A stretch of DNA of 64,000 nucleotides from Neoceratodus forsteri (Eukaryota; Chordata; Ceratodontiformes; Ceratodontidae): positions 696,399,501 through 696,463,500 of the forward strand of contig CM057454.1 of NCBI GenBank assembly GCA_016271365.2, in the 5' to 3' direction. A program made the translations under genes and the position numbers. The stretch's first letter is position 1, and each line of letters opens with the position of its first letter. Positions 55,848 through 64,000 of this stretch are shown here, one piece after another. The notes beneath the pieces are model-generated. The model was not told the DNA's origin and ran no database searches. It worked only from the letters and a program-made list of their open reading frames with translations.

Positions 55848-56672
55848 TCACTTTATTTATTTATTTATTGAAATGTTTCACCAGGAAGGCAAACTGAGTG
55901 ATAAGCCTCTCGTTTCCCAGTGCAACCTGGAGGGAAGGGGTACATTAGAAATGAGACTTTAAACATCCGCGTTATAAGTTCAACATTAACATATAATTGT
56001 AAGGCAGATGTTACAAACAGTGTTACAACAGTGTTGCACATAATAGGTAAAAAGAGTGGACAATAATAAGTACTGGGTTAATAAGTAACAAGTGCTTATT
56101 GAAAGAAAAGGGGGAAGAGAGAAAGAGAGCAGCGGTGAGGTGGGTGGGGGTGGGAAGAGTCGTGTCTGAAGACCACTTCAGGATGCGATGAACCCTGCGA
56201 GGGCTGGTGGGACCAGAGGGAAGGGGATAAGGAAGTGTCCCAGAGACCTCTTCAGGATGGTGGGGAAGGAATAGATGAAAGATACAAGCCCTTCAGGGGG
56301 TAGGGAGGACCCATGGAGGCAGATTCGGGGCCCCTTACTTGCTGTGAGAGATCAAGGGAGGCCAGTAAGAGGGAGAAATTTGAAGGAAGGGGAGGAGAGC
56401 TTGGAATTTGGGTTGGTGTGCACAGGGCAAAATGAAGGTGATGGTAGATGGGTACGATTTGTCCAGGGCTTAGAGGATGGAGTTAGGGAGGGACATGGTA
56501 GGAGCAGCTAGGAGCAAGGTAATTATTGAGGGCAGAACTGATGGAGTAGGCAGAAAATGAGTGGTGGATTTGAGGGGGGAGGGAATTCCAGAGTTTTGGG
56601 AGGCAGTGAGAGTAACTGGATTGGTCGATTTGGTGGATCTGCAGGGGACTACCAGGGTACGAGAGTCAGCTG
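55848..56672 (-). mobile_element. L2-like LINE, 3' end
   Basis: The plus strand begins TTTATTTATTTATTGAAATG and TTTCACCAGGAAGG, then a long G/A-rich region ending near GAATTCCAGAGTTTTGGGAG (56583-56602), which on the minus strand corresponds to the end of the ORF. It may continue beyond the hAT element from 57581. Confidence 0.6.
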
Positions 56673-56837
56673 ATCTAAGGCAGGGGTTCTGAAATGGTGA
56701 GGCCAACCTCCCTGCGGAGGCCCCAACCTGTTCCAGGGGAGGTTCAGGCAAGTCTGAAAAAGTACTGTATTTACATTTTGAGTTTTATATATTTTGTGGG
56801 AAGAGATTAAGCAAACTGAAAGAGGATAATAGTAAAT

Positions 56838-57300
56838 GAATTTTATGTATTTATTTACCAATAGGTGACAAGGGAAGGTGAATGAGCCAAGGCTCATTTC
56901 AGATGTACCCGGGGAAGGGTAGGGAATGAATACATTTCAAAAGGCAACTGCAAAACAATCAAGAAATACACAGCGAACAATAGTGCAAACAAATATGATC
57001 AATAAACTAACAATGAGTGGTAGTACTTGATCAATTTGTAGACTGATGGTAGAACAGCCCAAATACAAGGGTTGAGCATAGAAATACTAACAGCAATAGC
57101 AGGAAGGAGTACAGTAATCCCAGAGAAGTTGCTTAGGAGCAGGGAAGGAGGGGGAGAGGCAAAGTATCTAGGAAGGTTATTTCATATAGAGAGGAAACAG
57201 AGAAAGTAGTCTGACCCATGAAGGTACTGCAGCAAGGAGTAACAATGGTTCAAGAATGAAAACAATGGAGCAAATAGGCTGGGGGGGGTTACAATAAGCT
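56838..57300 (-). mobile_element. L2-like LINE 3' end inside the hAT element
   Basis: The plus strand starts TTTATGTATTTATTTACCA and has GGCTCATTTCAG, then a run of A- and G-rich sequence typical of the reverse of an L2-like 3' UTR. Confidence 0.55.
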
Positions 57301-57302
57301 GA

Positions 57303-57415
57303 ATAATAATATTTGTTTATTTTATTTGTTATTCAGATAACACCTTTGAGCACAGGAGCTCTTTTTCAAAGGTTCCACGTTAGTATAAGACGAAGAACTG
57401 AATGTGAACCAAGTA
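57303..57415 (-). mobile_element. Family B LINE 3' tip inside the hAT element
   Basis: TTTGTTTATTTTATTTG, then ACCTTTGAGCACAGGAGCTC and AAAGGTTCCACGTTAG, matching the family B 3' end at 23697-23770. Confidence 0.7.
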
Positions 57416-57580
57416 CTCAAAGGGATTTCAATTTATTCATGGTGTACTGCACAAAGTACAGTGTGTTATTTTTCTTTAGGGAGGCCCAAGATTATTTCAG
57501 TTTTTGGGGGAGGCTCAAAATCTTTTCCATGGATTTGGGGAGGCTCACTGTGACAAAGTCTAAGAACTATTGATCTAAGG

Positions 57581-58794
57581 GAATGAGAGGGTGGGGACTT
57601 TTGCAGTGAATGTGGAAAGTGTACAAATACTTTTAGTAGGATTCAAACTGCTAGTCAGGATAGGGGCTGTAGTTAGGAAAGCAGTTGGTTGGGGGCTGGA
57701 TTAGTAAGACTAGGACTCAGATTTCCAAAGAAATATGCTGTATCCATGTAACTTACATAAAATGTATGGGAAACATAGACAGAGTTCTCAATGTCAAAAT
57801 ATATACACCCAACTTGTCATAAACCATAACACCTGCTTTTCTAGTTGAATAACACAGTTTCAGTTAAAACTAGAAGATGAGAAAATAATATTATGGAGAA
57901 TTTTTTATTTTCTAATAATGGTCATATGCAAATTGTAATTTTAGAATACCATGTTATAAATCTTTTATTGTTTTTGATTGCTATAAACATAAACTAAACA
58001 ATGAGAATCTTTTCTGTGGGACATTCCTGGCCCTCTCTTGACATCTCTGAAACCTACATTACAAAATCTGGTGAATCCCTTACATGTTGAAGATGTTTAC
58101 CTTGTAATCTTTGGAGACAAGTTTATATCCTTTTAATCATCTTGTGTGATTTCCCAAATATTTCAATGATGGCTTTCCAAACACAAGTTTCTCATCAGAC
58201 AAGCCTGTTTAATTATTTCCAGTCTTCAAACTGTTTTGGAAGTCATTCGGCAAGGTTTTGAACTTTGTTGTATTCTTTAAATGTGCTTTATTTTGCATTG
58301 CGGTTTGTTGTTAGAATAATAAAATGTATACATTGGAGGTAATTTTCCTTCTGATGAATTACAGTTGTTTAAAAAATCACTACCAAATTTCCTACTCTGT
58401 TATTACCATTTCCCCACATGTAAATTTAAATGCACTGCTTATAAGAAAGTCAGTGACCTGGACAGGTCACTTCATGCTTCATTCAACCACCAGTATAATA
58501 TGAGGTGCTGGTTTAATCTTTGCCAAGAAGCCACAAAACACACTAGAACTGTATCCATGGATAAATGGATAAGGTCAATCCATGGTAGCAGTAGATGGCC
58601 AGCCACGTCATATGGCTGCTGCCTGCCTACCTTCCAGACTTTGTATGCCACTGCAGAACTGACTTTGAATTAGAACAGCTGACAGTCTATAAAGGACAAG
58701 CAAAACCCAAGAAATAAGTCAGTATTTCCAAGCTGTGTTGCCTACATGCATATAATTTACAGTAAACAATAGGCACTATTCATTGCTGTATACA
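57581..58794. other. Unassigned interval
   Basis: The first 150 bp may be the continuation of the L2-like copy interrupted by the hAT element. The rest is AT-rich. A 102-codon open frame at 58365-58673 (plus) shows no recognised domain. Confidence 0.35.
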
Positions 58795-61070
58795 ATTATT
58801 TATTCATTTATTTAAAATATCTGCTCTAAAGGGTATACTGTTCAAAGCTACACACATCTAATTTTTCAGTTCAATGAGGTGCATAGGGTACAATAGAGTG
58901 TAAGAGTAAGGTACCTCTAAAATTGCAAAAATAATAATATTAGGCATGCATAATGAGTAAATAATAAATACGGACACAAAAAATATAAAACAAAAAGATA
59001 TGAACAGTACAGTCTGTGTATGAAGCATATAATGACAAATAAAATGAACACTCAGGTAGAGCAAAACAGTAAAATAAATATGCATACAGCATGGTAGTGA
59101 TAGACTGTGGGTGAGGGACAAGTGAGAAGGGGCAGAGGAGAAAGTCATGCACACACTGTAGGTGAACAGGAGAAGTAGGCAAGATTCAAAACAGTTGTAA
59201 ACCTAGTTAGTTTAAAGCTGAGGGGATAGTCACAGGAAGGGAGGAGTAGTTGCCATGCCTGCCTCGTTAAGGTCTACCACGAGGCAAAGGATAGGAGGTG
59301 GGGAAGGAGAGATTTCCAGAGGGTAGACAGTCTTCAAGAGAAGACAGTCTGTTAAACTGGCAGGTGGTTTCTAGGCATGAGGAAGGAGTGAGGGATAGGA
59401 AAATAAGCATGAGTGAGTGTGGAAATTGGCAACTTTGGTTTGATTTCCACTCAGGCATCTTGTTTACAGTTTTGCTCCAACACTTTGGCTGAAGACTACC
59501 TGGATCTGTGGTACTGCAATTTAACAGGCTTCAAATAGGGATGAGTGACTCCCCTCAATCGCCACTCACCCACCCCAGTCAATCTCAATTTCTTCCGCCC
59601 TCCCCTCACGCTCCAGTTTTATTTTTAAAACAGCTGAGACAATACCTGGAAGAGTTCCAGGAGATGTTATTTACTTTTTACTGAAGAAATACCTGGGAGC
59701 AAGGAGAGTGAGAGATGACTTGGGGGGGTGAAAAGGTGGTCATAGGACTAGCCCAGGACCCTTGGAAAGGGGTAAAGCATTTTTCATGAACTATATCTGA
59801 AGGTCGAGGTGATCTCAAAGTGGCCCAAAAAATCTGACTAGTCCCAACTGAAGGTAAAAGTGCTGAATTTCAGAACATTCACCAAACACAAATTTAGCAT
59901 TGGCAGATCCATATAGAGAGGTGAAAAAGATAAACTGAGGAGTAAGAGGGTACAATGAGAGAGGAAAGGTTGTCAAGAAGAGTACTAAACAGAACCAGGA
60001 GATCATCATGTCAGAGTAAAGGCTCCATCCCCCCAGAGGATGGCAGACATGGAAAGGAATACATCTACAGTGGTGTATATGTGTGTGTGTATGTGTTTGG
60101 GGGGGGGTTGCCCATGGCAAAGCAGCAAAAAGCACTGTAAAGTGGATACAGGTGGCTCACTAGTGTGGATATAAGTGACATGCTGTAGGAAATGTTGCCA
60201 TGCTTAAAGATGGGGAGAATCAATTTCTAAACAATCTTACATCAGGGAGAAAAGTCTTGTCTTGAAGGAGGGTACCAAGCTTTAGAAGTCTGGAAGAAAT
60301 GCAGTCAACATGGGTACAGAAGTACAGGAACTATTACAGCCACACCCCAAGGTACTTGAAAGATATGACCTGGTCTGGAGGAAAGACATCACGGCCCCTC
60401 TAGCAGGTACAGAAAGAGAAGGTTGAAGTTTGGGGTTGAAATTAAGTATTGTATCCATAATTTTCTTAGCATTCAGGGTCAGCAAGTTTTAGCAAAACCA
60501 CCACTGAATTGCATCAAGATTTGGCTAAAGTCTGGATTTTAAAGTGGTGTTATCCTAACCACTGGAAAACAGATCTGTAAAATCTGCAAACGTGTATTTG
60601 TGAAAAGTAAAAACTATTTGTAGGTCATTAGAAATATGAAGAATTGAATAGGAATGAGTCCTACTTTTTGGGAAACACTCTTATCTATTTGGAGGGGAGG
60701 GGAGGGGAGATGAGGGGAACAGGAACCTCCTACATGAGCAGATTGGTATATCTTAGCGACATAGTAGTTTAACTAGGACTTGGCCCACAAACTGGGTAAG
60801 GCACACTCACTCTTGTTAGTTTCTTAAGTATGAGGGAATACAAGACCGTATCAAATAATTTGAGAGGTCAATGAACACAGAAGATTCAAGGAGTCCTTGA
60901 TACCTCCCTACAAAATGGAGTCATTGATCCTTCATAGGCAGGAGAGAGTTGAGTGATTGAGCCTGAAGTTAGACCAAAATGGGCTGAGGAAAGAAGAGTT
61001 GGAGGTTAGAAAAGTGGTTACCTGGGAGTGTAAATAATCGTGAGTCTTGGCAAGAGCAGGGTGGATGGAG
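58795..61070 (-). mobile_element. L2-like LINE, RT C-terminal half and 3' UTR
   Basis: 3' end at left: TTATTTATTCATTTATTTA. Minus-strand coding traces: SSVFIDLSN then FDTVLYSLILKKL near 60890-60830, TFADFTDLF near 60590 where the YADD-type block should be, and LLTLNAKKIMDTILNFNPK at 60485-60430. Then GCGCNSSCTSVPM and, near 59450-59270, FPHSLMLIF. This is the order K-A-F-D-T-V, catalytic block, L-N-x-x-K-T, post-RT. Stops and shifts are many. Confidence 0.65.
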
Positions 61071-61074
61071 ATTT

Positions 61075-61770
61075 GTTTATTTTATTATTTCAAAAGTTTT
61101 ACCAGACAGTCATACTAATCTGGCAACAGCTAATTTCCAGATGTGCCTGGGGAGGAGGGGGTTAAGTGGAAAGGTGCAAGAGTAAAAATACATTAACAGT
61201 TGTGCAGCAACATTATTCTCTGCCAAGTAAAACAGCGTATGTGAAATAAGGTGCAAAATTTCAAGGACAGTTGTACAAAAACAATATTCAGTGCAAAGTA
61301 ATACAGTACAAACAAGGGGCCTAAAGGAATAAAAATGCACTTGAACAGGAGCAGTGAACAGCCCCACAACTGGAGAGGAAATGTAGGGAGGGACAAGTAG
61401 AGCAAAATAGGGCTTGAGTGAGCCATATGTCAGGGTGGGGGGGGTGGAGGTATGGTCACTAAGGTCTGGCATGAGGAATAGTTTCAGGAGCATGTTGTAC
61501 AGTCATGAAGAAGAGACTTAAGGAAGAAGGGAAATGAGGCAGAGTGGTTTGACAGCTGAAGAGAGGACATGAGTTTAGGGAAACAACAGGGGAAGGCAGC
61601 TTGGCCAGCAGCAGATTTGGGGGCGGGGGTTGAGGGCATGGCATACTGTATTACAGAGTGGGTAGAGGAAAGGGGAGAGGCAAGAGGAAAAGTAGGGCGG
61701 AGGGAAAGAAGAGGGAGGAGAAGTAAAGATAGATTTGTAGTTTCCAGGAATCAAAAAGTACAGTTTAAAT
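61075..61770 (-). mobile_element. L2-like LINE, 3' end fragment
   Basis: The plus strand begins TTTATTTTATTATTTCAAAA and GTTTTACCAGACAG. At 61640-61500 the minus strand reads LPSPVVSLNSCPLFSC then FPSSLSLFFMTV, similar to the ORF end of the LINE at 55.2 kb. It abuts the previous LINE fragment at about 61070 and is probably inserted into it. Confidence 0.6.
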
Positions 61771-62434
61771 TGTTAGAGAAATGCAATACAGTACACAAAA
61801 AGGAAAATATAATGATATGTAAAAAAATTGCATTGCAAAACAGGTGGTATACCTGACATCATCTGGGAAGTAAACAATTTCTTCAGTTTGCTATACAAGC
61901 TCAGCTATTTGAAGTATATGCTTTGAGCAACCTCTCAGATGTTTCAAAGGTTAAAATGTGGGCAGGTGTACCCTGTATTTTATAGTGTGCTACATAAATT
62001 ACATTGTCTGCTTAGTCTTTTGTCAGACTGCTTACATGGTGATCATTTAAAATTCTATACATTTGGAATTCCCATTCAGTAATCGTTATAAATACCTTCA
62101 TTTCATTTTTTCAATATACTGTACAGTAGAGAGGATTAAATTATACACACTGATGATTTTTTTTCTGATGTGTGGATTTCTTTATCAGGATAACCCAGTT
62201 GAGATGTTCATCACATTTTCAGTGGAGTTATACTTCTTTTCTAAGTCCTGAATCACTGAAGCACAGGAAGGTACTGTATGTGACTTTCTCAACAACAAAA
62301 TGAATCAATGATTCTGATAGGATACACGCTTCTAGTTTTTTTTGTTTCTTAGTTCAGTGTTTTAACCACTAGCCTGCACCACCTTCCAATTTAAATTAGA
62401 AATGTTTTACAGAGATTCCCGATTAGTAATTACA
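61771..62434. other. Unassigned AT-rich interval
   Basis: No ORF of note. TTAACCACTAGCCTGCACC at 62361-62379 resembles the reverse of a tRNA-SINE A-box region, too short to call. Confidence 0.3.
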
Positions 62435-62530
62435 CGAGAAAGGTGTGAGTGTGCTTAAGAAGGTAATGAAAGGCAACACAATGGGATCAGATAGAATGCA
62501 TCCAACAATCCTGAAGGAACTAGCTAGCTG
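62435..62530 (+). mobile_element. CR1-type LINE, short internal fragment
   Basis: The plus strand reads VLKKVMKGNTMGSDRMHPTI then LKELA, the pre-RT block of CR1 (V-L-x-x-L-x-x-x-K-A-x-G-x-D-x-I-H-P). It ends where family A endonuclease sequence begins. Confidence 0.65.
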
Positions 62531-64000
62531 CACCATCTCTGCTACCTGCCTCATCATCACATCCGAACCAAAGAAATTTGAATGTTTATCAATCAAAATA
62601 TCCCTTCCAAACTTGTCTCCATTTAAATTGATTGGCTGCTATAGGCCCCCCTCAGCAGGCCTCAAATTACTATCTCACCTGGGGTCAATAACCAATCTAG
62701 GCCCTGAAGATACCATCATCCTTGGTGATTTGAATTTAAACTGGCTATCTAATGCATCTGCTCCATTGGTAACCTTCTGTGATACCTATGGCTTTACACA
62801 GCTAATAAAAGACCCAACTAGGTTAACCTAAAAATTCTAGCAACAGCTCACTCCTGGATATTATGTTGGTAAATAAGCCTCACTTATATACTCATGCAGG
62901 AGTACTACCGAATGATGTAAGTGACCATTGTCCCATAGCTGGCATAAGATCTTCACCCAAACCATCCAACCCTGCTGAATTTGTCCCCAAAGGTCAAAAG
63001 AAGTTCAACATACCAGGTTACCTCCATGACCTGAGTAACACAATATATTGGCAAGATTTCTACTCACAGCCTCAGTGGAAATAGCTCTCCAGATCTTAAA
63101 GGACATTATCACTAATGCTCTAAATATTCATGCACCATTCACCAATATCAGAACTAAAGCAAGGTCCTGCCCCTGGTTCACCACTGATCTTAAAACGGCC
63201 TTGCTAGCCAGAGACAAACTGTGAAAAGGCAAGAAAAACTAAGGACTCCATAGACTGGCTAAATTTCAGAAAAGCAAGAAATTCATGTACAACACAAATA
63301 AGATCTGCCAAAGCTGCCTATTATAGAGCTGAATTGATGCCTCCTATAATAACCCAACCAGGCTCTGGGGAACTATAAAGGGTATCTTGGGCCAAACTCT
63401 ACTCCTGCCTTAACCTGCAAACTGCTACTAAATAACACAGAAATTACGGATAAACAAGAAATTCTAAATACCTTCAATGACCACTTCACCACAGCTGGAC
63501 TAGCATTTGACTCTTCACCTGCAAATCTCCTGAGATCTTCCTTGAATCTTCAATCCACTGTGGGCCAAAAGGCTACATCAACCTTCTCCTTCAACCCAAT
63601 ATCATTGAAAGAAGTGGAAGATCTCCTCCAATTTGGATACTTCAAAAGTGCAGGTACAGACTCCCTGACTCCTACTTCCTCAAGATTGCATCTCAAGTCT
63701 TATCTGCCCCTCACTCATCTCTTCAATCTTTCCTCACCACTGGATCCATTCCTCCATTTGGAAAACAGCTCAAGTAGTTCCTTTACTCAAATCTGGTGAT
63801 CCCATGGATCTCAATAATTACAGGCCCATTTCCATCCTATCAGTTCTGTCCAAGATGCTCGAAAAGTTAGTAAACTCACAATTAAGGGTCTACCTGGATA
63901 ACAATAACCTCCTAAACACAGCACAATCAGGATTTAGATCAAGGCACAGCACCATTTCAGCCCTAGCCAAAGTAACCAACGACTGGCAGACTGCTATGGA
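62531..64000 (+). pseudogene. L2-like LINE, family A, second copy (runs off right edge)
   Basis: Endonuclease: ECLSIKISLP, KLIGCYRPPSAGLKLL, IILGDLNLNWLSN and GFTQLIKDP (62580-62820), then VSDHCPIAGIR near 62925. Linker: ARSCPWFTTDLKTALLAR near 63160. RT entry: VPLLKSGDPMDLNNYRPI near 63778-63830, SVLSKMLEKLV, SGFRSRHSTISALAKVTNDW to the end. The same residues occur in the minus-strand copy at 11.4-14.1 kb (IIGCYRPPSGG, FRPKHSTVSAL). The endonuclease start and 2A-like leader are missing, so it is 5'-truncated. The catalytic FADD block lies beyond the window. Confidence 0.85.

Larger units (their letters stand above)
56673..57580. mobile_element. Non-autonomous hAT element with 8-bp duplication
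   Basis: ATCTAAGG flanks it at 56673-56680 and 57573-57580. Termini are CAGGGGTTCTGAAA on the left and AAGTCTAAGAACTATTG on the right, degenerate versions of the Charlie-type hAT end CAGNGGTTCTCAAA. It contains no transposase. Most of its middle is two inserted LINE 3' ends; its own sequence includes GAGGCCAACCTCCCTGCGGAG near the left and GGGGGAGGCTC near the right end. Confidence 0.8.

Noticed and set aside
58365..58673. 102-codon open frame as a possible host gene
   Set aside because: No recognised domain or splice context, AT-rich surroundings, and no supporting neighbour.
62345..62392. Another possible reverse tRNA-SINE head (TTTTAACCACTAGCCTGCACC)
   Set aside because: Under 50 bp, no B box visible.

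Overview
This is a stretch of animal nuclear DNA, very probably from a vertebrate and most likely an amphibian. A caecilian is my guess from the style of its CR1 and L1/Tx1 elements; that is inference, not proof. It has AT-rich gaps, microsatellites, poly(A)-tailed retrocopies and target-site duplications, and no bacterial gene organisation. I found no convincing host protein-coding gene. Nearly everything that can be recognised is transposable-element DNA, mostly decayed and deeply nested.

Layout. 1-1190: N-terminal part of a Penelope-like element (minus). 1.56-1.89 kb: CT-rich minisatellite. 2.1-5.06 kb: decayed hAT transposase with a BED finger (minus). 5.06-5.39 kb: CR1 3' end. 5.9-14.9 kb: an L2-like LINE (family A, minus), split by a 4.56 kb L1/Tx1 element (plus) with a perfect 15-bp target-site duplication, and also carrying a 421-bp L1 tail. 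15.9-16.1 kb: a tRNA-derived CORE-type SINE. 16.2-17.75 kb: a probable solo LTR. 17.8-19.2 kb: 5' part of another L2-like LINE.

19.2-37.2 kb is one nested stack. An old R4/Vingi-like LINE (plus) is interrupted at about 19.8 kb. The insertion carries a CR1 3' end and a long fold-back repeat. One arm of the fold-back is split by a complete LTR retrotransposon (21340-34147, minus) with very long LTRs (3.47 kb), a 4-bp duplication and an interior holding only gag plus an integrase-tail-like segment. One of its LTRs is in turn split by a 3.3 kb L2-like LINE. The old LINE resumes at 34.54 kb and is cut again by an 889-bp inverted-repeat element containing a 70-bp tandem array.

39.3-43.0 kb: a CR1 element (minus) split by an L1/Tx1 3' fragment with a 15-bp duplication. 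43.0-43.9 kb: a roughly 150-bp satellite. 44.6-48.7 kb: a long L2 element (minus) with two 299-bp tandem units upstream of its ORF. 50.4-55.3 kb: an L2-like LINE (plus), apparently with about 86-bp tandem 5' units and a CR1 insertion. 55.8-61.8 kb: several minus-strand LINE 3' ends, two of them inside a non-autonomous hAT element that has an 8-bp duplication. 62.5 kb to the end: a second family A LINE (plus), running off the window.

The elements form functional groups. CR1, L2-like, R4-like and L1/Tx1 LINEs encode (or encoded) endonuclease and reverse transcriptase. The SINE tail resembles the L2-like 3' ends, suggesting it was mobilised by them. The LTR element and the fold-back, MITE-like and hAT pieces would depend on enzymes encoded elsewhere. 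All alignments and identity statements were made by eye.
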